Assembly (NCBI RefSeq): GCF_900249755.1
Contig: NZ_LT976854.1
Span: 870,574-934,573 of the forward strand
Direction of reading: 5' to 3'
Length of the DNA stretch: 64,000 nt
Origin: Cupriavidus taiwanensis
GTDB lineage: Bacteria; Pseudomonadota; Gammaproteobacteria; Burkholderiales; Burkholderiaceae
In this document: positions 1-8,830 of the stretch, piece by piece
How the letters are laid out: each line of letters begins with the position of its first letter
Numbering within the stretch: position 1 is the first letter of the stretch
Notes under the pieces: model-generated
The model's input: only the letters and a program-made list of their open reading frames with translations
Told to the model about the DNA's origin: nothing
Database searches by the model: none
Made by a program: the position numbers and the translations under genes

Positions 1-1
1 G

Positions 2-958
2 GGCGATTGGGTCACGGATATCAAAGAGGCGGACTGGCGCGAGGTGATCGGCATTGCCACCTCGCTGCTGCAGGATCGCACCAAGGACCTTCGCCTGGCG
101 GTCTGGTTGACCGAGGCGCTCTCCAAGGAGAGGGGTTTTGCCGGGCTGCGCGACGGATACCAGTTGACGGCCGAGCTTTGCGGTCAATACTGGGATCACC
201 TGCACCCGGTGATGGAAGCGGACGATGTCGATTACCGTACCGGCAGCGTCACGTGGCTGGCGGGGCGCTCGAGCCAGTTGATTCGGGAGATTCCACTGGT
301 CGATGAAACAGCGGGTGGATATACCTACGTCGATTGGGAGGTGGCGACGCATCTCGCGGAAGCGATTCGCCGCGATCCGGAGCAGGCGGACGAACTGGCA
401 CAGGGCAAGGTCAGCCAGGAGCAGTTCGAAGCGGCGCGTAAAAAAACGCCGGCGGCATTCTATGTGGCGCTGCATGCCGACCTGGTGTCCTGTGAGGCGG
501 CGTTGAAGCACCTGGGCGATGTGCTGGACGAGCGTGCCGGCGAGCATGCACCGAGCTTCCGCCAGGCGCGTGAGGCGCTGGAGGCTGTGCGTACGCTTGT
601 GGAGCGCTTTATCGGCAAACCGGTGGAACGGCCCGCCAGCTCTGAGTCGGGCCAGACGTCGTCCGCGACAGTGCAGAATGGACATGCAAGCGTGCCGGCT
701 GGCGCTGCCGATGCCATGCACTCCGGCCCGATCCGCACGCGAGCGCAGGCGCTGGCCCAATTGCGCGAGGTCGCGGATTTTTTCCGACGCACGGAACCGC
801 ACAGCCCGGTGGCTTACCTGGCGGCGCGTGCGGCCAAGTGGGGGGACATGCCGCTGCACGCGTGGCTGCGTACGGTGGTCAAGGACGATGCCACGTTGTC
901 GCAGATCGAGGAGTTGCTGGGCGTTACCACGGATCCTTCCGCCGACAACGACGCATGA
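2..958 (+). CDS. tssA: T6SS protein TssA, 3' part (5' end outside window)
   Basis: This is the C-terminal part of TssA, which primes and caps the T6SS tail sheath during assembly in the cytoplasm. The reading frame is open from base 2 (GDWVTDIKEADW), so the gene begins upstream of the window. An ImpA-type N-terminal segment is visible (DRTKDLRLAVWLTEAL, then a YWDHLHPV block). The last 70 residues carry the typical TssA C-terminus (REVADFFRRTEPHSPVAYL, then KWGDMPLHAWL). The next gene faces it across a short gap with a strong hairpin, so tssA is the end of a rightward T6SS transcript. Recognition rests on family-typical motifs. The only real uncertainty is the missing start. Confidence 0.9.
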   Translation, partial: GDWVTDIKEADWREVIGIATSLLQDRTKDLRLAVWLTEALSKERGFAGLRDGYQLTAELCGQYWDHLHPVMEADDVDYRTGSVTWLAGRSSQLIREIPLVDETAGGYTYVDWEVATHLAEAIRRDPEQADELAQGKVSQEQFEAARKKTPAAFYVALHADLVSCEAALKHLGDVLDERAGEHAPSFRQAREALEAVRTLVERFIGKPVERPASSESGQTSSATVQNGHASVPAGAADAMHSGPIRTRAQALAQLREVADFFRRTEPHSPVAYLAARAAKWGDMPLHAWLRTVVKDDATLSQIEELLGVTTDPSADNDA

Positions 959-966
959 TCCGTGGC

Positions 967-995
967 CACGCCGGCAGTATCGATGCGCCGGCGTG
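967..995. terminator. Hairpin between convergent tssA and ompA-like gene
   Basis: A perfect 9-bp inverted repeat (CACGCCGGC / GCCGGCGTG) with an 11-base loop lies in the 57-bp gap between two genes that converge. There is no T tract on either strand. It probably acts as a two-way terminator or transcript-end stabiliser; position and symmetry are seen, function is inferred. Confidence 0.55.
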
Positions 996-1015
996 AATCC
1001 TCTCGCAATGTTGGA

Positions 1016-1900
1016 CTACTGCCCCGCCCGGAACTCGATCCTCCGGTTCTTCGCGCGGCCTTCCTCCTTGTCATTCGGCGCCACCGGCTGGTCCGGCCCC
1101 ACGCCCACTGCCGTCAGCATGCCGGGCTCGCCGCCTTTGCCGATCAGGTAGTTCTTCACCGTCTCGGCGCGCGCCTGGCTTAGCGTCAGGTTCAGCGCGC
1201 GGCTGCCGGAATTATCGGTGTGGCCGACGATTTCGATCTTGCGGCCGCTCAGGCGCGGCAGCACCGCGGCCATTTCATCGAGGATGGCGCGGCCCTTGGG
1301 CGTCAGCGTGGCGGCGCCGGTCTCGAATTCGACGATCCGGTTGGCCAGGGTCTGGTCCAGCAGGTTCTGTTCGGAGGCGGGCACGCGCAGGCCGTTCTTC
1401 ACCGTATAGGCCTGCCCCAGGCCGGTGGCCATGTCGCTGGCGATCTGCTGGCGCTGAGCTTCGTTGCGCACGTCACCGTGCACGGAGACCTGCGTGCCGT
1501 CGATGCTGAGCTGCCCGCGGCTGACCTGCTTGATTTGCGGCGAGAGGATCTTCTGCACATTGGCCGACCAGTTCGGGGGCGAGACGACGTTGCCGACTTC
1601 GATCTGGTCGACCACGTTGGCGCTGCCATACAGCTCGCGCAGGCGCGCCAGCACGCTGGCCTTGGTCGCTTCGTCAGGGACGGCCCCGCCGGCAACGACG
1701 CGGCCCGAAGAGGCCGCTGAAGGCGCGGCAGGCGCAGCGATGCCGCTGGCACCGGGATCGCCCGGCGCGGCATGGCCGGGCAGCATTGCCAGCGCGGCCA
1801 GCAATCCCGCGGCCAGTGCCGGCGTACGCGTCCCAACGGCGGCGGACGCAGCCCTGAGGCGGGCGATCCGGTTGCGTACTGCTTTGACACCCATGCTCAT
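1016..1900 (-). CDS. T6SS-associated OmpA-family peptidoglycan-binding protein
   Basis: An exported OmpA-like protein of 294 residues, probably anchoring the T6SS membrane complex to the cell wall. Residues 1-45 form a signal peptide (basic start, then an Ala/Leu core ending GHAAP). The middle (about 85-180) looks like a BON-type domain (GQLSIDGTQVSVHGDVRN). The last 110 residues are an OmpA domain: VEFETGAATLTPKGR, GHTDNSGS and NRRIEF, which supply the Asp and Arg that bind diaminopimelate in this family. Its start overlaps the stop of tagF by ATGA, so the two are translationally coupled. An equally good in-frame ATG lies six bases downstream (1894). OmpA-domain proteins recur in T6SS clusters, but the exact partner is inferred. 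Confidence 0.85.
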   Translation of the reverse strand: MSMGVKAVRNRIARLRAASAAVGTRTPALAAGLLAALAMLPGHAAPGDPGASGIAAPAAPSAASSGRVVAGGAVPDEATKASVLARLRELYGSANVVDQIEVGNVVSPPNWSANVQKILSPQIKQVSRGQLSIDGTQVSVHGDVRNEAQRQQIASDMATGLGQAYTVKNGLRVPASEQNLLDQTLANRIVEFETGAATLTPKGRAILDEMAAVLPRLSGRKIEIVGHTDNSGSRALNLTLSQARAETVKNYLIGKGGEPGMLTAVGVGPDQPVAPNDKEEGRAKNRRIEFRAGQ

Positions 1901-2886
1901 TCCCCGGCAAAGACTTCACGGAAGGTGTCGAGCGCCAGGCGCAGCGACAGCTGCGGCTGGTCCATGTAGCTGACGAACTTGGCCATGCCGTAGTCTCCGT
2001 TGACGTGTTGCTCGACCCACTCCGGGTCATCGATATTGATGTTCTGCTCGGCATACGCCAGCGGCGAGATCACGCCGTGCAGCGTGCGCGACGAAGCGCC
2101 GTTGAAGCCGATCACCAGCCGCTCGTTGCCGCCGATCTGCCCGAGGAAGATCGACAGCTCGAAATCGGCCCGGTGCAGGAAGCGCGACACCAGTTCCAGC
2201 CAGAAGCTTGCAACCAGGCTGCGGTAGAGCGGGTCGGCGGGCAGCGGCAGGGTCAGGCCTTTTTCCAGGTGCGAGGAGCCGGACGACATCAGCGGCTGCA
2301 GCAGGATGCCGAGCGCCAGCAGCGTGCGGCGCAAGCGTACATGCTGGCCCTGGCCGGCCAGCATGTGTTCCAGGCCGGCCACGGTCTGGAAGTCGATGAA
2401 ATCGGCAAAGCTTGCGTCGTGCGTTTGGGCGCCGGCACCGGTTTCCACGCCCAGCTGGGCCTGGCTCAGCTGCTGCAGGCCTTCGGTCGCATCGGACGCC
2501 TGTGCCAGCGCATGCATCTGCTGCCCGGCACGCGTCCACAGGCGGGCCAGGGCCAGCGGGCTGCGGGCGATGAATTGCAGGGGGCGCTCCACCTCCATCG
2601 CCGCTGCCGTCAGGAACGGGAAGCGGCGCGACGACAGGTCGCTGCTGGCCATCAGCGCGCCGGCGATGGCGAGCTTGCTTTGCGAGCCCAGGAAGGCGAA
2701 GTGCATCGGCTTCCAGGCGTCATAGCAAGCCTTCCAGGCGGGATCTTCCGCCAGCAGTTCCATGCCCTGCGCGAGCCACCGGTCCAGCGTATCGAGCAGT
2801 TGGGTGTTGTTGGCGCTCTTGACGAAGTCGCCCCGGGACGGGAGCTTGCCGAAATAGGACAGCTGCAGTTGGGTCGGCTGGCTCAT
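1897..2886 (-). CDS. tagF: T6SS-associated protein TagF
   Basis: TagF, 329 residues, is a cytoplasmic T6SS accessory factor; in Pseudomonas it represses assembly post-translationally. The N-terminus shows the family signature YFGKLPSRGDFVK, followed by LDRWLAQGM and AFLGSQSKLAIAGALMAS. The acidic tail (QLSLRLALDTFREVF) is also typical. The frame is open far upstream, but that part lies inside tssM. The start at 2886 is chosen because its ATG overlaps the tssM stop (ATGA) and gives the full-length family N-terminus. It sits tssM-tagF-ompA in one leftward operon with 4-base overlaps at both ends. No threonine-phosphorylation genes (ppkA, pppA) are visible in the window. Confidence 0.92.
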   Translation of the reverse strand: MSQPTQLQLSYFGKLPSRGDFVKSANNTQLLDTLDRWLAQGMELLAEDPAWKACYDAWKPMHFAFLGSQSKLAIAGALMASSDLSSRRFPFLTAAAMEVERPLQFIARSPLALARLWTRAGQQMHALAQASDATEGLQQLSQAQLGVETGAGAQTHDASFADFIDFQTVAGLEHMLAGQGQHVRLRRTLLALGILLQPLMSSGSSHLEKGLTLPLPADPLYRSLVASFWLELVSRFLHRADFELSIFLGQIGGNERLVIGFNGASSRTLHGVISPLAYAEQNINIDDPEWVEQHVNGDYGMAKFVSYMDQPQLSLRLALDTFREVFAGE

Positions 2887-5800
2887 TGCGCCGTACCTCC
2901 TTGGTTGACTTGGGCCGAGGCCTGCGCGCTGCCCGGCGTGCTGGCCTGCGGGTTCGGGGCAGGTGGGGCGGACGGCGGCGCCGCGGGCGAAGTTGACGGC
3001 GAAGGGGCCGGCGGCGTCGCGGTATTGAGCGGTGCGTTGGCGTCGGCGATCGCGGTCGGCAGGCGCAGGCCGCGCAGGCCCTGGCTCTGTGGCGAGTCGG
3101 AAGCGCTGGCGTTGCCTGCGGTCTGCGGGCTGCTGATGATGCGCAGCGCCACGCTGACTGCGATGTTGTCGCGGCTCCAGGTCAGGTCGAAGGCCCCATC
3201 CGGGCGGCGCTTGCGCGCGGCCGTGGCGATCAGGCGCTCCAGGCCGAAGCGGCCCGGTTCGTTGAGCAGTTCGACGGAACGGCCGTCGAACGTCGTCGCC
3301 GTAATCCTGGCCCCCGGCGATCCCTGCGGGTTGGGCCAGACAAAGTTGGCCCATTGCGCCGGCGTATTGCGATAGCGCAGCTGCTGGCCGTCGATTTCGA
3401 TGGTGTACTCGGTGGTCCCGGTCGCGGGCGTCGGCAGGATCTGGAACACGGTCTGCTGGGCCGCTGCGGCCGTGGCGCCGCCGCTGCCACCCGCAGCGCC
3501 GCCGGTCAACGGCGCCACCCAGCGCGTAAAGTTGGTGGTGAACTCGGGTGCCAGCGTCAGGCCCAGGTCGCCCCAGGTGCGTGCGGCCAGCATGTCGCCG
3601 CGGCGCACCGACAGCGGCCCGATGGTGGCGGTCGTGAATTTGGCGATGGCGCCCTCCGGCCCGAAGATCTGGCCGATCTCGGCCGCGCTGGCTTCGATCT
3701 TGGCATCCGAGGCAAACGGATACTTGGTCGCCAGGGTCTGGCTGAAGGGCTGGTACACCTGCGCGTTCCAGACCTTGTTGATCTCGACGCTGGCCGGGCG
3801 GATCACCACGGCGTAAGACTGCAGCAGCGGCCGCACCAGCAGCGGCCGCAGCGCCTGGCGCTGGCTGTCGGTGAGCCCGGTCATCATCTGCTCATCGACA
3901 TACTTGAGCGCATCCGACAGCTCCGAGCCATTGCCGTCCAGCGTCTGCTGCATCAGCTGGCGCGCGCCGGGGCCCGGATCGCCCTGGTTCTTGAGCTGGT
4001 TGAAGCGCGTGCGCACCTTTGACAACGACTCCATATACCCGCGCAGCATCGAGTTGTTGTCATGCATCACGACGATGCGTGCCAGGCCCGAAAATTCCTT
4101 GCCGACCGGGCCCATCGGGATCGTTCCGGCCGCGGTGCTGGCGCCGCTCACATCGACATTGACGCTCATCTGCGAGGGCGTGCCGCGCGAGATCAGCCGC
4201 TTGAACCAATCGAGCATGCCTGACTTGGCCTGCTTCAGGCCGGCATTGAGCAGCGACGGGTTGTCCCAAGAGGTCTGCTCATACGCAGTGTCCAGCACCT
4301 TGCGGATCGGCGAGTTGGCCGGGTCTCCCAGCAGGTTCATGCTGGCCACGGCCTGCTCGAAGCTGCCGAAATCCTGGATGGTCACGCCCTGCATGAAGCG
4401 CTGCCATTCACGCGCGTACTCGGTCTTGTACATCGTGACCAGCGTCTTCTGGATCTGCTCGGGGCTGCCTTCCAGGGTCAGGTCGTCGCGCGCGGCGACG
4501 TTGAGCACCCAGTCCTTGCTCTGCAGCTCCTTGCTGGCGGCTTCGCGGATGGCGGGCTGCACGTAGCCGAGCCACGCTTCGCGGGTGAAGGTGCCGGGCA
4601 CGGCGTAGCTGCCGGCGACCACCGAGGCGCCGGTGTCGCCCACGATGCGGGCTACGGTCATCGGAGCAAAGCGGGTCGAGGCGCGCGCCTTGATCTCGGC
4701 ATAGGCGCGCTCGCGCGCGGGCATGCCGCGCACCACGCGGCGCAGGTTCTCGCGGGTCTGGTCGATCAGCGACAGATTGCCTTCCAGCAGCGGCCGGTTG
4801 TCGTCGTTGACGCGGGCCAGGAAGAACGACAGGTTGCGCTCGGCCGAGCGGATCAGTTGCTCGCGCGGCATGTTGCCGCGGTTGTCTTCGAGCCAGCCGC
4901 GCCAGAAGCGGGTCATCTGGTCAGTCAGGTGCGCGACCTCGACGTGGCGCTTGTCTGCCAGCATCAGGTAGGTCTTGAGCGCGTTGTACGCGTCTTCCAC
5001 GTTGGTGGGCGAGGCGTCGGTGTAGCGCTTGCCTGCGGCGGGCGTGGCGGTGGCTACCGGAGCAGCCATGGCGGCGGAGGCCGGGGCAGGGGCTGACGAC
5101 GCCAGCGATGTCGCGGCCACGGCGCCGGTTTCCGGGGGCCGCACCATTGGCGCAAGCTGTTCGGGGTGCGCGTTGACTTCTGCCAGGAAGGTCTCGATGG
5201 CGCCACCGACCGGTTTCAGCATCACCTGGCGCAGGCCGTTGTAGTACTCGTCCAGCAGCTTGTGCTGCAGCGTATCGCCCTGGTAGAGGCCCAGCGACAG
5301 CGCCAGCGGATGGTCGGCGCGGAAGCGTTCCAGCTGTTCGATACGGTCCTGCAGGATGTCCAGCGCTTCCAGCCGCGCCTGCAGGTCAACGCGGTTCTGC
5401 TGCATCTTTACGATCTTGTCCAGGTCCGCCTGCACATTGGCGGTCAGCTGCCGGTTGCCCAGGAACGACCAGGTCCAGCCGCCCAGCAGCAGGCCCAGCA
5501 CCAGCACCAGCCCGAAGAACGTGGCAAAGCGTAGCCGCGTCTTGGCGGGGCTGGCAAACTGGCGCACGGTGCGGCGGTCGGCAAAGATCACCTTGGAAAA
5601 CAGGTCGCGCAGGAAGAAGCCGTTCTTCGAGAACACCTCTCGATTGCCTGCCACGCCTTCCAGCTTGAGCCCGAAACGGCGCGCGATGCGCTCGGCCGAC
5701 ACACTGGTGGTGCTGGCTTCCTGTACCGCGCTGGTGAAGTAGAAGCCGCGGAACACCGGCTTGTACTGGAACGGGTTCTCGTCGAACAGCGTGACCAGGA

Positions 5801-6842
5801 AGGCGCGCAGCGTCGGCTTGACCGAGGCGAACTCCAGCGGAAAGCTCAGCAGCCCCGGCGACAGCTTGCCGTTGCGGTGCTGCGCGATCTGCGCCACGCT
5901 GATCTCCTTCAGGCCGTCGCACAGTTCGTCGAAGCGCTGGTCGAACACGGCCGCCACGTCGCGACGCTCTTCGGGGGCGAAGGGCAGGGTGGCGCCCCAG
6001 ACGCGGTCGCGCTCCTGCTTCTCGTTGTCGCCGAAGAATTCGGTAAAGCCGGTGATCAAATCCGCCTTGGTGAACATCACGTAGACCGGCGCGAACACTT
6101 CCAGCCGCTCGGTCAGCTCCTGCACGCGCTGGCGCAGATTCTTGGCGAGGTTGATGGCGAACTCGGGGCGGTTCTGCGTCAGTTCCGGAATGCTGACCGT
6201 AACCACGATGCCGTTGATCGGCGCCTTGGGCCGGTAGCGCTTGAGCAGGTCCAGAAAGCCCAGCCATTCGCGCCGGTCTTCCTCATGCACGGCGTAGCGG
6301 CCCGCGGTATCGAGCAGGATGCCTTCGGTGGTGAAGAACCAGTCGCAGTTGCGGGTGCCGCCGATGCCGTGGATCACGGCGCTGTTCTTGTCGGCGAACG
6401 GGAATTGCAGGCCCGAGTTCAGCACGGCGGTGCTCTTGCCGGCCGCGGGGTTGCCGATCACGATGTACCACGGCAGCTCGTAGAGCGCCTCGCTGCCCGA
6501 CATCTGGCCCAGCTTCGAGGTCTTGATGGTTTTTACCGCGCTGGCCAGGCGCGTGCGCAGCGCCTCGACCTCGTCGCGCTTGTCGGGCGGCGCCGCCTTG
6601 GCGGCCATGTCGGCCTGCTGCTCGAGGATGCCCTCGAGCTTGCCGCTGGCCCGGCGCGCGCGCCAGCGCTTCCACAGGTAGGTGGCCAGCCACGCCAGCA
6701 ACAACATGCCCAGGACGATGGCGACCCAGGCCAGCCCGATTTCGAAGGTCTGCGCCATCAGCAACAGGAAGACGGTCAGCACGACCACGCCGAATACCGA
6801 CAGCGTGCGTGTGTGGGTCAGGAAGTTAAGGATGCGATGCAT
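2883..6842 (-). CDS. tssM: T6SS inner-membrane protein TssM (IcmF)
   Basis: TssM, 1319 residues, the large inner-membrane subunit of the TssJLM envelope complex. Two transmembrane segments lie at about residues 14-55. A cytoplasmic domain with a Walker A site follows (GNPAAGKST, about 130-138). A third membrane span lies at about 440-462 (FGLVLVLGLLLGG). The rest is a long periplasmic region ending in a Pro/Ala/Ser-rich tail (PPAPSPSTSPAAPP). The canonical GxxxxGKS P-loop is intact, so ATP or GTP binding is plausible. The length matches full TssM proteins that carry the NTPase domain. tagF follows with an ATGA overlap. tssL and tssJ are not in the window. Confidence 0.96.
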   Translation of the reverse strand: MHRILNFLTHTRTLSVFGVVVLTVFLLLMAQTFEIGLAWVAIVLGMLLLAWLATYLWKRWRARRASGKLEGILEQQADMAAKAAPPDKRDEVEALRTRLASAVKTIKTSKLGQMSGSEALYELPWYIVIGNPAAGKSTAVLNSGLQFPFADKNSAVIHGIGGTRNCDWFFTTEGILLDTAGRYAVHEEDRREWLGFLDLLKRYRPKAPINGIVVTVSIPELTQNRPEFAINLAKNLRQRVQELTERLEVFAPVYVMFTKADLITGFTEFFGDNEKQERDRVWGATLPFAPEERRDVAAVFDQRFDELCDGLKEISVAQIAQHRNGKLSPGLLSFPLEFASVKPTLRAFLVTLFDENPFQYKPVFRGFYFTSAVQEASTTSVSAERIARRFGLKLEGVAGNREVFSKNGFFLRDLFSKVIFADRRTVRQFASPAKTRLRFATFFGLVLVLGLLLGGWTWSFLGNRQLTANVQADLDKIVKMQQNRVDLQARLEALDILQDRIEQLERFRADHPLALSLGLYQGDTLQHKLLDEYYNGLRQVMLKPVGGAIETFLAEVNAHPEQLAPMVRPPETGAVAATSLASSAPAPASAAMAAPVATATPAAGKRYTDASPTNVEDAYNALKTYLMLADKRHVEVAHLTDQMTRFWRGWLEDNRGNMPREQLIRSAERNLSFFLARVNDDNRPLLEGNLSLIDQTRENLRRVVRGMPARERAYAEIKARASTRFAPMTVARIVGDTGASVVAGSYAVPGTFTREAWLGYVQPAIREAASKELQSKDWVLNVAARDDLTLEGSPEQIQKTLVTMYKTEYAREWQRFMQGVTIQDFGSFEQAVASMNLLGDPANSPIRKVLDTAYEQTSWDNPSLLNAGLKQAKSGMLDWFKRLISRGTPSQMSVNVDVSGASTAAGTIPMGPVGKEFSGLARIVVMHDNNSMLRGYMESLSKVRTRFNQLKNQGDPGPGARQLMQQTLDGNGSELSDALKYVDEQMMTGLTDSQRQALRPLLVRPLLQSYAVVIRPASVEINKVWNAQVYQPFSQTLATKYPFASDAKIEASAAEIGQIFGPEGAIAKFTTATIGPLSVRRGDMLAARTWGDLGLTLAPEFTTNFTRWVAPLTGGAAGGSGGATAAAAQQTVFQILPTPATGTTEYTIEIDGQQLRYRNTPAQWANFVWPNPQGSPGARITATTFDGRSVELLNEPGRFGLERLIATAARKRRPDGAFDLTWSRDNIAVSVALRIISSPQTAGNASASDSPQSQGLRGLRLPTAIADANAPLNTATPPAPSPSTSPAAPPSAPPAPNPQASTPGSAQASAQVNQGGTAQ

Positions 6843-6921
6843 GTTGCCTTTGGCTCGGGAGCAATACGGGATTTGGGGGCGTGGTTCGGGTCAGGGGCTG
6901 GTCAGGACAGGTCTGGCGGGA

Positions 6922-8415
6922 TCAGGCCGGCAGGATTGCGACGGCGCCGCGCTGCTGCGCGTCGCCGGCGCTCAGCGCCAGCACGGGGCGGCCGCCATCG
7001 AGCGCCAGGTGATGGGCCACCACCACCGGCAGCAGCGCGCCGGCAGCGCCGGCATAGCCGCACGGCAAGCCCAGCGCCAGCAGGTCGGCTACAGGGTCCA
7101 GCGACGGGAAACGGGTGCTGACCACCTGGGCGACCTCGACGGTGCGCACGGGATGAACGCCGGTGTCCGTGACGATGGTGGCCACTGCGGCGGGGGCCGC
7201 GTCGGCTTGCCCCGCGGTGGCGGCTTCGCCTTCCGGCGCGGGTTCGGCCTTGCCGGCAATGGTCTCGATGGCCTGGCTGACAGCCTGCGCCAGCGCTTCC
7301 AGCTGCGGCAGGCCGCGGTCTGCCGTGGGCGCGTCCAGGCGGGCCATCGCTGTGCGCGTAATCAGGATCGGGGCGCTATCGGCCGCCGCGTCCGCAGTCC
7401 CGTCAGTGCCTGTTTCCGCGGTGCCCGTCGCACCTTGGTGCGCGCCCAGCAGCACGCCGGCGGCAGCCTCGCCCGGTGTCCGGCCATGCGGGCAGCGCGC
7501 ACTGAACAACTGGTCTTCCTGTTCCAGCGCCTCGACGGTATTGGCCCCGATCAGCGAATCGGCGGCTACCAGCATGCGCAGCGCCGGCACGCCGTCGACC
7601 GGGCGATTCACGGCCTGGGTGGCGCGGTCCAGCAGCAGCAACGCGTCGCCGTCGCCGCGTGCGGCCGTGGCTTCGAGCGTGAGCCGCGCGGCTGGCCAGT
7701 ATTGGGACAAGCGCTCGCGCAGCCAGTCGCCAGCGGCGGCCTGGCGGCTTTCCGGCCAGCCGCGCGGCAGCAGCATGGTGGCCACCAGCGGCGCGGCGCT
7801 TTCCGGCACGGCCATGTCGAAGCCGGCCGGCGCGTAAATCGCTGCCTGCATGGCGAGCTCGTCGGTTACCTCGCCCGCCAGCGCCAGCGCGCGCAGCGCC
7901 TCGTCATCCCAGGCAAGATCCGGCGTGCGGGCCGCGAATTCGGTGCGCAGGCTGTCGATATCGAGCGACTCGACCTGGGCAGCAAAGACCGGCGCAGGCA
8001 AGCCATCCAGCGCAACCAGGCCCGGCCGGTTGCCTGCCTTGGCGGCTTCCGCCAGCGTGTCGGGCGCATTGCCGGCAGGCGCGCGCACGGCGGTGGCAAG
8101 CAACGCCGCGCGCCAGGTACGGGTCGGATCGCCGGACTCGGGGTGCGCGCCGTCCGCAGCATCGCTGGCGGCCCCGGATGCCGGGGTCGGGGGCGCCTGG
8201 CTGGCGGCCGCAACATTGGTGCGGATCCCGTCCAGGGCGCGCTTGATGACCAGGTAGGCGGCCACCATGCCGGCCGGCATCAGCACCAGGTGCGTGACGA
8301 TGTCCGTGGTGGTCGGCATCCGGTTGATGGACTGCCACCAGGCAATGGTCGCGACCCACACCACGGCGAACACCGCGAACAGGATCAGCGTGGACTTGAT
8401 CAGTCTTGGAAGCAT
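6922..8415 (-). CDS. T6SS-locus membrane protein of unknown function
   Basis: I do not recognise this 497-residue protein. It begins with two predicted membrane spans (LILFAVFAVVWVATIAWW and LVLMPAGMVAAYLVIK). A long Ala-rich region rich in acidic residues follows, and the protein ends in a Gly/Ala-rich block (CGYAGAAGALLPVVVAHHLA, about residues 450-470). That tail resembles the C-terminal region of beta-ketoacyl synthases (a G-x-A-G-A-A stretch before a long helix), but no catalytic Cys-His-His set is evident, so any relation would be to a dead fold. It lies between the PAAR gene and tssM on the same strand, 79 bp before tssM, and is probably co-transcribed. Position suggests a role in membrane-complex assembly; this is inference only. 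Confidence 0.6.
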   Translation of the reverse strand: MLPRLIKSTLILFAVFAVVWVATIAWWQSINRMPTTTDIVTHLVLMPAGMVAAYLVIKRALDGIRTNVAAASQAPPTPASGAASDAADGAHPESGDPTRTWRAALLATAVRAPAGNAPDTLAEAAKAGNRPGLVALDGLPAPVFAAQVESLDIDSLRTEFAARTPDLAWDDEALRALALAGEVTDELAMQAAIYAPAGFDMAVPESAAPLVATMLLPRGWPESRQAAAGDWLRERLSQYWPAARLTLEATAARGDGDALLLLDRATQAVNRPVDGVPALRMLVAADSLIGANTVEALEQEDQLFSARCPHGRTPGEAAAGVLLGAHQGATGTAETGTDGTADAAADSAPILITRTAMARLDAPTADRGLPQLEALAQAVSQAIETIAGKAEPAPEGEAATAGQADAAPAAVATIVTDTGVHPVRTVEVAQVVSTRFPSLDPVADLLALGLPCGYAGAAGALLPVVVAHHLALDGGRPVLALSAGDAQQRGAVAILPA

Positions 8416-8473
8416 GGTTTCGTATCGAGTAGCGGCAGCAGCGCGTTTGAAACGGCCGTTCGCTGCCGGGACT

Positions 8474-8743
8474 TCATTCGCTGCCGGTCACGCCCTGGCT
8501 GGACAGCAAGGTCGCGCCGCAAGCGGTCTTGTCGCCGTGCCGCGCCGCGGCGCGGCCATCGATGATCACGTTGGGGTCGCCGGTGACAATGACGGTGGTG
8601 CCGCCATGGCCGGAGCGAGGGCAGGTGACACGATCGCCCACGCAGGCAATGCCCTTGCCGTTGGTGCTGGTGTTGCCCGATGCGGTGATCACCACGCCGC
8701 CGTGGTCGGTCTTGTCGCCCAGCAGAATGAAAGGACGTGCCAC
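8474..8743 (-). CDS. PAAR-domain spike-tip protein
   Basis: A stand-alone PAAR protein of 89 residues with no effector extension. PAAR proteins form the zinc-stabilised conical tip that sharpens the VgrG trimer. The repeats are visible: LLGDKTDHGGVVITAS, then ACVGDRVTCPRSGHGG, then VIIDGRAAARHGDKTACG, with the His and Cys residues expected for the tip metal site. It starts with GTG (VARPF read as M) five bases after a good ribosome site (GGGGAGAG). It lies 58 bp upstream of the unknown membrane gene on the same strand. Confidence 0.92.
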   Translation of the reverse strand: MARPFILLGDKTDHGGVVITASGNTSTNGKGIACVGDRVTCPRSGHGGTTVIVTGDPNVIIDGRAAARHGDKTACGATLLSSQGVTGSE

Positions 8744-8830
8744 TACGCTCTCCCCGTATTGCGCCGGCTAGCCGCTGCCGGTCCTGTATCCGTGTACCTG
8801 CCAGCCCCGCCACGCGGGGCGATCGTGCCC

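Noticed and set aside
1897..3354. TagF read as a 485-residue protein
   Set aside because: The extra N-terminal part lies within tssM and is Arg/Pro-rich. The ATG at 2886 overlaps the tssM stop and gives the normal TagF start.
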